29,350 bases of DNA from Rhodocyclaceae bacterium. Lineage in GTDB: Bacteria > Pseudomonadota > Gammaproteobacteria > Burkholderiales > Rhodocyclaceae. A model generated the notes under the pieces. That model was not told the origin of the DNA, ran no database searches, and saw only the letters and a list, made by a program, of their open reading frames with translations. Below are positions 22,445 to 29,350 of this stretch, one piece after another (positions within the stretch are counted from its first letter, which is position 1; each line of letters begins with the position of its first letter). The translations under genes and the position numbers were made by a program. The DNA is taken from assembly GCA_030682595.1 (NCBI GenBank), contig JAUXNZ010000253.1, positions 1-29,350 of the forward strand, read 5' to 3'.

Positions 22445-23125
22445 ATGAACTTCCCTGACGGCCTCTTCGGCAATGCCTGGGCCTTCGGGGCGGTTTTGCC
22501 CTATGCGCTGATCATTCTGTGGGCGGTGCTGCGGGCGCCGTGGCGGCGGCTGGGGGAGGGCGGGCAGGCGAATGTCTGGCTGGGCGCCATCGTCGTGCTG
22601 GCGGTGGTCTGGAGCCTGAAGGCCGGCGTCAAGCCGGGCCTGAACCTGCACCTGCTGGGCGCCACGGCCTTCACGCTGATGTTCGGCCGGCCGCTGGCGC
22701 TGATCGGCCTGTCGGTGGTGCTGGCGGCCGTGACCTTCAATGGCGCGCTGAATGGTATCGAGGCCTGGCAACCCTTTGCGCTCAACGCGCTGGCGCTGGC
22801 GGTGTTCCCGGTCTTTCTCGCGCATGCCATTTTGCGCGGCGTCGAGCGCTGGTTGCCGGCGCATATCTTCGTCTATATCTTCGGTGCCGCCTTTCTCGGC
22901 GCGGCCGTCACGGTGGTGGCGACGGGCGCGCTGACAACCTGGCTGCTGTGGCTGTCCGGCGCCTATGCCGCCCATGTGCTGCTGTATGAATACCTGCCGT
23001 TTTACCTCCTGCTGGGCTTTTCGGAAGCCTGGTTCAACGGCGCGGCCATCACGCTGATGGTGGTCTATTTCCCGCACTGGGTCGGCAGTTTCGACGACCG
23101 GCGCTATCTCGGGCAGGGGAAATAA
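22445..23125 (+). CDS. CbiM-like ECF-type permease (membrane protein)
   Basis: A 226-residue inner-membrane protein with about six to seven hydrophobic helices. The segment VKPGLNLHLLGATAFTLMFGRPLALIGLSVV is the hallmark of a proteobacterial branch of the CbiM-like energy-coupling factor permease family, whose better-known members bring in cobalt or nickel. The N-terminal histidine-bearing metal loop of true CbiM (MHIxxG) is not visible: the protein starts MNFPDGLFGNAWAFG. No ATPase or T-component gene lies nearby, so it may act alone or with partners elsewhere, or not in metal uptake at all. It starts 3 nt after etfA, which suggests readthrough from the etf operon; whether that reflects a functional link is unclear. 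Confidence 0.8.
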   Translation: MNFPDGLFGNAWAFGAVLPYALIILWAVLRAPWRRLGEGGQANVWLGAIVVLAVVWSLKAGVKPGLNLHLLGATAFTLMFGRPLALIGLSVVLAAVTFNGALNGIEAWQPFALNALALAVFPVFLAHAILRGVERWLPAHIFVYIFGAAFLGAAVTVVATGALTTWLLWLSGAYAAHVLLYEYLPFYLLLGFSEAWFNGAAITLMVVYFPHWVGSFDDRRYLGQGK

Positions 23126-23250
23126 AGGATCATCGTGAATTGCAGCGTGCCAGTCACGCCGCCAAGCCGATTGTCTAGCCTTTGATTCCCGTACCGATAT
23201 TTGTTCTAATGAAGCGAGCTACCAATCCGCACTTGCAGCCGAGGAGAAAC

Positions 23251-23757
23251 ATGATGCGCGTGATCACCACCCACTTGTCGAACTACACGCTCCTGCTATG
23301 TTGCGCCTTGTTGGCCATCACCGGCCATGCGACCGAGGCCACGCTGGGCAAGAACGAGCAGCCGATCCACGATGCGGCGCGCATGGGCACGCGCCAGGAT
23401 GTCGAAAATATCCTGAAGGCAAATCCGCAAAGCCGCGATGCCCGCACCGACCTGGGCGCGACGCCGCTGCATTACGCGGCGCTGAACGAGGACGGCGGTC
23501 CCCTGCTGGCCTTGATCGCCGCCGGCGCCAACGTCAATGCGCGTGACCGGGAAGGTCTGACGCCGCTGCACATGGCCGCCTTTGCCACGCGCACCAGACA
23601 TGCGATCCCCTTGCTGGAAGCCGGCGCTGATCCGGCACGCAAGACCAGTGCCGGACGCGACGTCCTGAGCATGGCGCGCAAGGTGCGCGCCGATGAATTT
23701 GCCGGAGTGGTTTCGCTTTGGCTGCTGAAGGACTGCAAGCCGGCCAAGCCATGCTGA
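23251..23757 (+). CDS. Exported ankyrin-repeat protein
   Basis: A 168-residue protein. The start at 23251 has a GAGGAG ribosome-binding site and begins a signal peptide (about 1-28, ending ITGHA). The mature part consists of about four ankyrin units: QPIHDAARMGTRQDVENILK, TPLHYAALNEDGGPLLALIAAGANVNARD, TPLHMAAFATRTRHAIPLLEAGADPARK, and a shorter last one. Such repeats bind other proteins. It would act in the periplasm. Its stop overlaps the start of the DUF411 gene (ATGCTGA), so translation is probably coupled and the two products may be partners. Confidence 0.87.
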   Translation: MMRVITTHLSNYTLLLCCALLAITGHATEATLGKNEQPIHDAARMGTRQDVENILKANPQSRDARTDLGATPLHYAALNEDGGPLLALIAAGANVNARDREGLTPLHMAAFATRTRHAIPLLEAGADPARKTSAGRDVLSMARKVRADEFAGVVSLWLLKDCKPAKPC

Positions 23758-24269
23758 TCCTGCATCGTATCGTCGCGCTTGCGCTGACCATTCTTGTCCC
23801 GGGGCAGTTTGCGCTCGCTGCTGAGCGTAGTGGCTTGCCACCCGTCGTGGTTTATGCTCCCAGTCCCTGCCTATCCTGCATCGACTGGGCCGACCACCTG
23901 CGCAAGGCCGGTTTCGAAGTCACCATGACGGAGGTTCTGGTCGCCGACATGCCACGACTGAAGCGCTGGCTCAACGTGCCGGCGGAACTGGAATCGGTAC
24001 TCACCGCGAAGGTCGCCGGTTACTTCATCGAGGGCAATGTCCCGGTCGAGGACATTCTGCAGTTGCTCAATGAAAAGCCCAGGGCGCGCGGGCTGGCCGT
24101 GCCGGGTCTGCCGCGCGGGTCGCCTGGCCGCGAAATCTCCAATCCGGTCTGCGAGACGGCTTGCACCATCCTCGACAACGCCGGCCGGGAACGGGAAATC
24201 CGCCGCGAACTCTACAACACCCTGCTGGTAAAGCCGGACGGCAAGACCAGCGTTTTCTCGCGGCATTAG
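23751..24269 (+). CDS. DUF411-family protein lacking the usual Cys-His pair
   Basis: A 172-residue exported protein (signal peptide about 1-24). The thioredoxin-like beginning VVVYAPSPCLSCIDWADHLRKAGFEV contains CxxC (C40, C43), as in DUF411 proteins, which are linked with metal handling. The middle GYFIEGNVPVEDILQLLNEKPRARGLAVPGLPRGSPG is the classic family segment. The conserved CH of the usual SCHTA motif is replaced: here SVLTA at 82-86. Two extra cysteines lie further on (C134, C138, in NPVCETACTI). The metal site, if any, must differ from the family norm. It overlaps the ankyrin gene at its start. The frame from 23718 is not used because it lacks a signal peptide at its N-terminus. Confidence 0.85.
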   Translation: MLILHRIVALALTILVPGQFALAAERSGLPPVVVYAPSPCLSCIDWADHLRKAGFEVTMTEVLVADMPRLKRWLNVPAELESVLTAKVAGYFIEGNVPVEDILQLLNEKPRARGLAVPGLPRGSPGREISNPVCETACTILDNAGREREIRRELYNTLLVKPDGKTSVFSRH

Positions 24270-24676
24270 ACAGGCCTCACTCCACGCCGGGGAAATCGGC
24301 GTAAAACACCCGCGCCATTCGACATCTTCGCCGCGCGGTGCCGGGCAGCCTGGTCGCGCCACGCCAAATCCGTATCCAGCTTGCCAACGACGTCGGCCGA
24401 ACCGGCTGCGCCGGCATCCCGCGTAATGAGCAGTGATTGGCGGCAAGTCGGCGTGGCAGGCAAACTCTGATGAAACGACTGGATTAAATGATCAAAAGAG
24501 AATCACTCTCATTTGAATCGGCTTGGCAGATGTCGGTGAACTTGTGGTGATTCAAAGTGAATATCTTGTCCACTTGCCTCGACTGATGTTTTCAGGGCAA
24601 TAAACCAGTGCAACAAAGTGGATAATGTTGCCGGCTTGGGATGCTGTTGATGAAATTGAATAGGTGCCTTGATGCG
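24270..24676. other. Gene-free spacer with possible regulatory site
   Basis: No convincing gene is seen in this 407-bp gap. A minus-strand frame at 24266-24463 has no family likeness. A Fur-box-like palindrome lies at 24495-24513, and CAAGTCGGCGTGGCAGG near 24438 is faintly like family A. The promoter of the three-gene operon beginning at 24677 must be here. Confidence 0.45.
24495..24513. promoter_or_regulatory. Fur-box-like palindrome
   Basis: AAAGAGAATCACTCTCATT fits the 19-bp consensus AATGAGAATNATTCTCATT at most positions, allowing for the degenerate centre. It lies about 160 bp upstream of the CFI-box operon. Iron control is a guess from the motif alone. Confidence 0.35.
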
Positions 24677-26266
24677 ATGAAAACCCTGCGCAAAATTATT
24701 CTGGCCATGTGTGTTGTCCTGTCTGGTTTGATCGTCCTGCCGCCGCAGGCAAGAGCCGACTGGGTCCAGGATGTCAATGAGATCACCCGGCTGATGCAGG
24801 CCGGCGACTATGCCGGCGCGGAGCAATTCAGCACGGCCTGCCTTGCCAGCGGCCCGCGGGGGATACTGTTTTCAGGCACCGGCACCTTGCTTATCCACCA
24901 CTGGCGCGGGCGTGCGCGGTTGTTGCTCGGTAATTTCGCGGGTGTCACCGAGGATGCCGAAGTCATTATCCGTGCCGATTCGTCATTTTTCCCCCCGGAT
25001 GCCGGTTATGCCCTGCGCGGTGTGGCAAAAGCCCTGCAGCGTGATGTGCCGGGCGTCACGCAGGAATTCGACACTCTGGCCAAGCTGGACAAGAGCGGCA
25101 TGGGGGAAAACTTGCGCAAAGGCGGCTTTCATGCGGAGCGTGCGATTGCCCGCCTGCTCGGCGACGATCTGGAAGGCGCCGATGCCGATCTGAAGGCAGC
25201 CATTGCCATCGACTATGGCTTCGTGGGCGGCGATCACATGGCTTCCAGCAAGAAAGCCTGGGCAGAGATGCGTGTGGCGATCGAGAAGCTGAATGACGGG
25301 GCCAATTCCCAGGCGCACGAGGCCTTTGTGCGGGCGCGCACCATCATGGCCACCGGTCCCGGCATCAGCAACAGCAGTGATTTCGTCCTCGCGCAACTGC
25401 TGGTCAATAAATATGCACGCCAACAGGTTCGGCAGCAGGCGGTGGTTGAAGACGAACTCCTGCTGCAAGCCCAGCAACAACTCAATGGCGGTAATCGCGC
25501 CGAGGCGTTCCGGCTGTATGCCCAGGCGTTCGTCAAAGGTGGCTCATCCGCGACGCAGAACAAGGCGCTGGGCGGGATGGCGCTGATTCATCCGACATTG
25601 AATCCCCGGCCGGGACTGCCCGAGGAGGCGCGGCGTTTCCTGGTGCAATCACGCAGCTTCGTCGCCGAAAAGAACTATCCGAAAGCCATCGAACTTTATG
25701 ACAGTGCACTGAAGATCGCGCCCTGGTGGGCATCGGCTCATTTCGACAAGGCCTTGTTGCTGGAACAGATGGGCCGCTATGCCCAGGCAACCCAGTCGAT
25801 GAAACACCACCTGCTGCTGGCGCCCGCCGGCGAACAGGCCAGGGAAGCGCAGGACAAGATCTACGAATGGGAGCCGCGACTGGAGCGGGAAGCGAGCGGC
25901 GAGAGCATTCGTTTGAAAGCGCGGGGCGTGGCGGCGACGCCGAGCACCAGCGAGTGCTTCATCGCCACCGCGGCCTACGGCTCGGCGCTCGATCCGCATG
26001 TCGCAACGCTGCGATCTTTCCGGGATGCCCATCTGCTCGACAATGCCGGCGGGCGCTGGTTCGTCGCCAGGTATTACGAGCTGTCGCCACCCTTCGCCGA
26101 CTACCTGCGCGGGCACGCGGCTGCGCGCAGCGTGGTGCGGGCCTTGCTGACGCCGCTGGTGTTGCTGATAGCCTATCCGTGGCAGGCGCTGGCCAGTGTG
26201 CTCGCCGCCGGCGTCCTGCTGCTGGGCGGCTGGTGCATGCGGGGCAGATTGAGCGGTCATGCCTGA
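24677..26266 (+). CDS. TPR-repeat protein with C-terminal CFI-box and membrane anchor
   Basis: A 529-residue exported protein. A signal peptide lies at about 1-28 (MKTLRKIILAMCVVLSGLIV, ending ARA). The middle has helical pairs of the TPR kind (MQAGDYAGAEQFSTACL, NLRKGGFHAERAIARLLGDDLEGADADLKAAIAID, YPKAIELYDSALKIAPWWASAHFDKALLLEQMGRYAQA). From residue 427 comes the CFI-box region, CFIATAAYGSALDPHVATLR, FRDAHLL and FVARYYELSPPFADYL, followed by a hydrophobic stretch (about 482-520) and a basic tail (MRGRLSGHA). This tripartite end resembles known C-terminal sorting signals, so anchoring or processing at the membrane is likely. The start at 24677 is chosen for the signal peptide. It overlaps the next gene by 8 nt and heads a three-gene operon. 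Confidence 0.88.
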   Translation: MKTLRKIILAMCVVLSGLIVLPPQARADWVQDVNEITRLMQAGDYAGAEQFSTACLASGPRGILFSGTGTLLIHHWRGRARLLLGNFAGVTEDAEVIIRADSSFFPPDAGYALRGVAKALQRDVPGVTQEFDTLAKLDKSGMGENLRKGGFHAERAIARLLGDDLEGADADLKAAIAIDYGFVGGDHMASSKKAWAEMRVAIEKLNDGANSQAHEAFVRARTIMATGPGISNSSDFVLAQLLVNKYARQQVRQQAVVEDELLLQAQQQLNGGNRAEAFRLYAQAFVKGGSSATQNKALGGMALIHPTLNPRPGLPEEARRFLVQSRSFVAEKNYPKAIELYDSALKIAPWWASAHFDKALLLEQMGRYAQATQSMKHHLLLAPAGEQAREAQDKIYEWEPRLEREASGESIRLKARGVAATPSTSECFIATAAYGSALDPHVATLRSFRDAHLLDNAGGRWFVARYYELSPPFADYLRGHAAARSVVRALLTPLVLLIAYPWQALASVLAAGVLLLGGWCMRGRLSGHA

Positions 26267-27545
26267 TTTACGCCTCGCGCTGGCTGCGTTGCTGTTGCTG
26301 TGCGCGCCGCCGCTGTACGCCCAGAGCTATCAGATCGATTGCTACGGATCGCTGGCCGCTTATCGGGTTTCCCATCCCAATCTGCACTGCACCTGCAGTT
26401 CGGCGCGCAGTGCGCCCTCGTGCTCGGGCGGCACGAAATCAAGCCGCTCTACCGCGGGCAAATATGCGAGCCCCAAGGCGTCGATGTCGACCACCGTGGC
26501 CGCCACGCTTGCGGGTGTCCTGATCGGGGCGGCATTCGCACCCAGCGGCCCGTCACCCGAAGAACTGCGGCTTGCCCGTGAACGCGAAGAGGCCGAGCGC
26601 AAGGCGGCGGAGGCGCGTGCGAAGGCCGAACAGGAGAAGCACGACAGGCTGATGGGCGCGCTGGTGTCGGTGCCCGGCCGGCCCAAACCCGCCGACGCGC
26701 CCGGCGCGGCACGCGGTCTCAGGCTCACCGCGCTGGCCCCCACGACGCACGTGGAGCCCTCCGCGACAGCCGCGACCACCACTGAAATGCCTGTCGCAGC
26801 GGCAATCGGCGCTGTTTCCCTGAATGGCGAAGACGAGGAAGCACGCGCCTGGATGGACAACCCGGAAACGCTGTTCAATGCGGTCTGGAAACCGCTGCCG
26901 CTCGGCAAGCCCTTGCCGCAGCAAGCCGTTACGCAGCCGAGCTGCAAGGCCGGGGCAGCGCAGGGCTGCGAAATCACCCTTCAGGATGCGGCGCCGCTCC
27001 TGCGCCCGGGCCATGCAGCGCCACCGCCCGTGCGTGCCCGCAGTGCGTTGCCCGCCACCGAGGCGTGGCAGCGCAAGGTGGCGCTGCTGCGTTCCCCGGA
27101 CTGTGCGAAGTCGCTGGCGCAGTGCGACGACCTGGCGCTGTACGTGCGCGGTCTGGCGATGCCGGATGTGGTTCCGCCGGGTTACGCGGGGTCGCGGCAA
27201 TTCACCATGCTCGACCAGGTGCGCGAAACGGGCAAGGTGTTGATCGAAACCATGCTGGTCAAGGTGATTGGCGAAACTTCGCTGCCCGGCAAAGTGGCGG
27301 TGCTGTACTACAACATCTACGACACGACGCGCACCACCTTTGGCGATGCGGTCAAGGTTGCCGGTTACCTGGGATCGAGCGACCTCACCGCGCCGCCGCC
27401 GGAGCTCACGCCGCTGGAAGAGACCGCGAGCGCATTGGCGCCCATGCCGCTCGATGAGGTGCCCGGCCAATTCGATCCGGCCGGCTTTGCGCTGGATACC
27501 GCGCCGCTGGTCCGCAAGCTGCGCGCAATCTGGGCAAGGCAATGA
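26259..27545 (+). CDS. Exported hypothetical protein with charged helix
   Basis: A 428-residue protein that I do not recognise. It has a signal peptide of about 21 residues (ending LYAQ), then a cysteine-bearing segment (IDCYGS, LHCTCSSARSAPSCSGG), a short hydrophobic stretch (TVAATLAGVLIGAAFAPS), and a charged helix with coiled-coil character (PEELRLAREREEAERKAAEA and on, about 105-128). The following part is proline- and alanine-rich, then a folded-looking C-terminal region from about 265 (AWQRKVALLRSPDCAKSLAQCDDL, YVRGLAMPDVVPPGYAG, KVLIETMLVKVIG). Its start overlaps the end of the CFI-box gene and its stop overlaps the next start (ATGA), which implies coupled expression and perhaps a shared complex in the envelope. 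Confidence 0.82.
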   Translation: MPDLRLALAALLLLCAPPLYAQSYQIDCYGSLAAYRVSHPNLHCTCSSARSAPSCSGGTKSSRSTAGKYASPKASMSTTVAATLAGVLIGAAFAPSGPSPEELRLAREREEAERKAAEARAKAEQEKHDRLMGALVSVPGRPKPADAPGAARGLRLTALAPTTHVEPSATAATTTEMPVAAAIGAVSLNGEDEEARAWMDNPETLFNAVWKPLPLGKPLPQQAVTQPSCKAGAAQGCEITLQDAAPLLRPGHAAPPPVRARSALPATEAWQRKVALLRSPDCAKSLAQCDDLALYVRGLAMPDVVPPGYAGSRQFTMLDQVRETGKVLIETMLVKVIGETSLPGKVAVLYYNIYDTTRTTFGDAVKVAGYLGSSDLTAPPPELTPLEETASALAPMPLDEVPGQFDPAGFALDTAPLVRKLRAIWARQ

Positions 27546-28357
27546 CCAATATCCGTGCCCTGGTTTTTCGTGCGGTGCTGTTCATCTGCGCGGCATGCCA
27601 GCTCACTGGCGCGCAGGCGGATGTGGTTGCCTCATCCGGTACCCGAATCGAAAACCTGTCCGCCGCGCTGCGCAAGGCCGGCATCTGGCTGCCACCCGCA
27701 CCGGATCTCGAGGTGGCAAATGGCAAGACATGGGTATTGACCGGAAATCAGGAAATCGTCGATCTGGCATCCGGGGCCAGAGTGCTGCCGCGCGGCTTCG
27801 TCGCACATTCATTCGCCCGCACCCGCCAGGGCAGCGTCGTGATCATTACCGAAAACGTTCTCGGCGGATTCATCCGCGGTTTCTTCGTGCCAACCACGAA
27901 GCTGCCCTACGGCAACATGCGCGTGACTGCCGGGCCGGGAGAGACCGTGCTGATTTTCGGCGGTCCGGAGGCCAATCAGGTGCTGGTCAGCTACGACGGG
28001 GAAAACCATGCCACCCTTTTGCGTCTGGCCGAGCCGATCGGCGCCGTCGCCCATGTGGCGGACCGCATATTCCTGTCCGCCGGCAGCAAGCTGCTGACGC
28101 TGCGGCCCGGCGAGGCGCCCGGTCTGGTCTTCATCTTGCCGGATGGCGCGACGATCACCGGCATCGCGGTCGATGCCGCCAGCGGCGTGATTTACCTGGC
28201 CACGCCAGATGCCATCTTTTCGCTCGACAACGGCATGGCAACCGCCCGCATCAAGGGCCTGGGGGGCGCGCTGCAGTGGCGTGACGGAGCGTTGCATGTG
28301 CTCGATCCGGTCCAGGGTTTGTACGTCAAGGCGACCTTCCCGGCCGCGCCGCAATGA
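27542..28357 (+). CDS. Exported beta-propeller-like hypothetical protein
   Basis: A 271-residue protein that I do not recognise. It has a signal peptide of about 26 residues (ending TGAQA). The mature chain is rich in short strands separated by turns (GKTWVLTGNQEIVDLASG, QGSVVIITENVLGGF, GETVLIFGGPEANQVLVSYD, GAVAHVADRIFLSAGSKLLTL, ITGIAVDAASGVIYLATPDA, GGALQWRDGALHVLDPVQGL). The recurring strand pattern suggests a small beta-propeller of about five blades, a form used for protein or sugar binding, but no catalytic residues can be named. Its ATG overlaps the stop of the upstream gene (ATGA). It is the last gene of the operon and ends 4 nt before the convergent haemoglobin gene, so no terminator fits between. 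Confidence 0.82.
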   Translation: MTNIRALVFRAVLFICAACQLTGAQADVVASSGTRIENLSAALRKAGIWLPPAPDLEVANGKTWVLTGNQEIVDLASGARVLPRGFVAHSFARTRQGSVVIITENVLGGFIRGFFVPTTKLPYGNMRVTAGPGETVLIFGGPEANQVLVSYDGENHATLLRLAEPIGAVAHVADRIFLSAGSKLLTLRPGEAPGLVFILPDGATITGIAVDAASGVIYLATPDAIFSLDNGMATARIKGLGGALQWRDGALHVLDPVQGLYVKATFPAAPQ

Positions 28358-28361
28358 GCGT

Positions 28362-28760
28362 TCAGGCGGGCTGTTCGGGCTGATTGCGCATGAAGTCGGC
28401 CAGATCGCTCAGCTTCATGTCCAGCGCGGCGCGCAAAGTCGTATCGGCGACCTGTTCGGCCAGTGCCTGCCGCATGCACAGCATCCACTGGTCGCGCTCC
28501 GCGGTGCCGATGGCGAAGGGCATGTGGCGGCCGCGCAGACGCGGGTGGCCGAACTTCTCGATGTAGAGCTGCGGTCCGCCCAGCCAGCCGGAGAGGAACA
28601 TGAACAGCTTTTCCTCGGAACTCGACAGTACGCGCGGATGCATTTTGCGCACACCATAGGTTTCGGGCAGCGTGTCCATCAGTGCGTAAAAGCGCTGGAC
28701 CAGATTGCGCACGGCGGTTTCGCCGCCGAGTTGCTGGTAGTGGGTTGTGGGTGTGTTCAT
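28362..28760 (-). CDS. Group 2 truncated haemoglobin
   Basis: A 132-residue haem protein of the truncated globin group 2. Residues: YQQLGGETAVRNLVQRFYALM (helices A-B), the KLFMFLSGWLGGPQLYIEKFGHPRLRGRHMPFAIG core with the proximal histidine H79 in RHMPF, and the group 2 tryptophan at G8 (W92, in ERDQW). Such proteins bind oxygen and nitric oxide and help in NO or oxygen stress handling. Its ATG at 28760 lies 7 nt after the end of the uup gene; the ORF continues upstream only as an antisense-free frame through uup and is not used. The operon link with uup is common in betaproteobacteria in my reading of such loci, but unproven here. Confidence 0.92.
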   Translation of the reverse strand: MNTPTTHYQQLGGETAVRNLVQRFYALMDTLPETYGVRKMHPRVLSSSEEKLFMFLSGWLGGPQLYIEKFGHPRLRGRHMPFAIGTAERDQWMLCMRQALAEQVADTTLRAALDMKLSDLADFMRNQPEQPA

Positions 28761-28767
28761 GGGGCTA

Positions 28768-29350
28768 TCAAGTGTTGGCGGATTGCCGCGCTTCAAGAGC
28801 CTCCCAGCGTTCCAGCAGGCCGTGCAGTTCGGCGTCGATGGCGGCCAGTCGCGTCGACACGGCCTGTGCTTCCTGCGCGTCCTGGTACAGCGCCGGGTCT
28901 TCAAGGCGGGCGGAGAGGGTTTTCTGCTCGGTTTCGAGCGCGGCGATCTTTTCGGGCAGGGCTTCGAGTTCGCGCGCTTCCTTCCACGAGAGCTTGAGTG
29001 CGGGTTTAGCCACTGGTGGCTGGTCTTCACGCCGTCCATCTGTTACGCGCCGTTCCGCCAGCGCCGACTTTTGCGCGGCACTGGTGGCGGCCTGCTGCGC
29101 GGCGCGTGCCGTGGCTTTCCGGTCGGCCTGATAGGCGGCCCAGTCGCTGTAGCCGCCGGCATATTCGCGCCATGTCCCGTCGCCTTCGGCGGCCAGCGTC
29201 TGGGTGACGATGGCGTCGAGGAAGGCGCGGTCGTGGCTGACGAGGAATACCGTGCCGTTGTAGTCCTGCAGCAGGTTTTCCAATAATTCCAGCGTGTCGA
29301 TGTCGAGGTCGTTGGTCGGTTCGTCGAGCACCAGCACGTTGGCCGGGCGG
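28768..29350 (-). CDS. uup: ABC-F ATPase Uup, partial (N-terminus beyond window)
   Basis: The frame is open from the window edge to the stop at 28768, so only the last 193 residues are seen. The visible start is the Walker B and D-loop of the second ATPase domain, NVLVLDEPTNDLDIDTLELL, then FLVSHDRAFLDAIV with the H-loop histidine and EYAGGYSDW, all of ABC-F type. After this a linker rich in alanine and lysine leads to a C-terminal coiled coil (about the last 90 residues; LEALPEKIAALETEQKTLSARLEDPALY), the mark of Uup, which acts on ribosomes or on branched DNA. A family A repeat lies in frame within the linker and codes KSALAERR. It is cotranscribed with the haemoglobin gene, 7 nt away. Confidence 0.9.
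   Translation of the reverse strand, partial: RPANVLVLDEPTNDLDIDTLELLENLLQDYNGTVFLVSHDRAFLDAIVTQTLAAEGDGTWREYAGGYSDWAAYQADRKATARAAQQAATSAAQKSALAERRVTDGRREDQPPVAKPALKLSWKEARELEALPEKIAALETEQKTLSARLEDPALYQDAQEAQAVSTRLAAIDAELHGLLERWEALEARQSANT
29048..29071 (-). repeat. Family A dispersed 24-bp repeat, copy 7, inside uup
   Basis: The same box, with GGAACGG in the variable centre, in frame within the uup linker. It is 24 bp (8 codons), so its presence keeps the reading frame. It runs in the sense of the gene. Confidence 0.85.

Noticed and set aside
21866..23077. 403-codon minus-strand open frame
   Set aside because: Antisense of etfA and the CbiM-like permease; arginine-, glutamine- and histidine-rich shadow.
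24266..24463. 65-codon minus-strand frame in the gap before the CFI-box operon
   Set aside because: No family likeness, no ribosome-binding site; left as spacer.
1..29350. CRISPR array, tRNA or rRNA genes
   Set aside because: No regularly spaced direct repeats with unique spacers were seen, and no cloverleaf or rRNA signature was recognised by eye; the dispersed repeats here are kilobases apart and in both orientations.

Overview
The window is about 29 kb of GC-rich chromosomal DNA. It most probably comes from a betaproteobacterium of the Rhodocyclales or a neighbouring order. This placement is inferred from the gene mix (cytochrome c4-like and lipoprotein cytochromes, class I fbp, a tetR-etfBA locus, a proteobacterial CbiM-like permease, a uup-globin pair) and from the style of the proteins; no rRNA is present to confirm it. 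I saw no tRNA, rRNA, CRISPR array or phage module.

Layout. 1-2000 (mostly minus): a cytochrome c lipoprotein cut by the window edge, a small membrane protein, a conserved 'CSCADDP' protein and a dihaem cytochrome c4-like protein. 2000-4520: an exported metallo-beta-lactamase-fold hydrolase, a tiny membrane protein and a GcvA-like LysR regulator. 4650-7950: a translationally coupled pair, a PhnD-like periplasmic binding protein and a HAMP-PAS-GGDEF-EAL protein, which looks like a ligand-to-c-di-GMP signalling unit. 8000-10600: an IS30 relic, a DUF3012 lipoprotein, a cysteine hydrolase, a lipocalin and a DUF393 protein. 10800-12900: fbp with a terminator, a DUF2502-like protein and a membrane protein with a DsbB-like motif.

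12975-20060 is an accessory stretch. It holds a zinc-ribbon protein with a Card1/Can2-like nuclease domain, an Mrr-type restriction enzyme, a lipoprotein, a methyltransferase, an unknown exported protein, a BrnT/BrnA-type toxin-antitoxin pair, a fused relic of a second toxin-antitoxin pair, transposase scraps and a partial duplicate of a nearby tetR gene. From 20060 the core returns: tetR divergent from etfBA, a CbiM-like permease, an ankyrin/DUF411 pair, a three-gene operon of exported unknown proteins headed by a TPR/CFI-box protein, a group 2 truncated haemoglobin and the end of an ABC-F ATPase (uup).

The most striking unexplained signal is a set of short dispersed repeats. Family A is a 24-bp box with seven copies, three on the plus and four... 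more exactly four on the plus strand and three on the minus strand. It usually lies within 15 bp of a gene end, and one copy lies in frame inside uup, where it encodes KSALAERR. Family B is a GAAACCGTGGTCTGACCC box that can sit directly against family A. Family C consists of paired inverted GGGGCCAGG / CCTGGCCCC arms (REPIN-like), two of which supply the last codons and stop of a gene. No transposase that could mobilise them is visible in the window.
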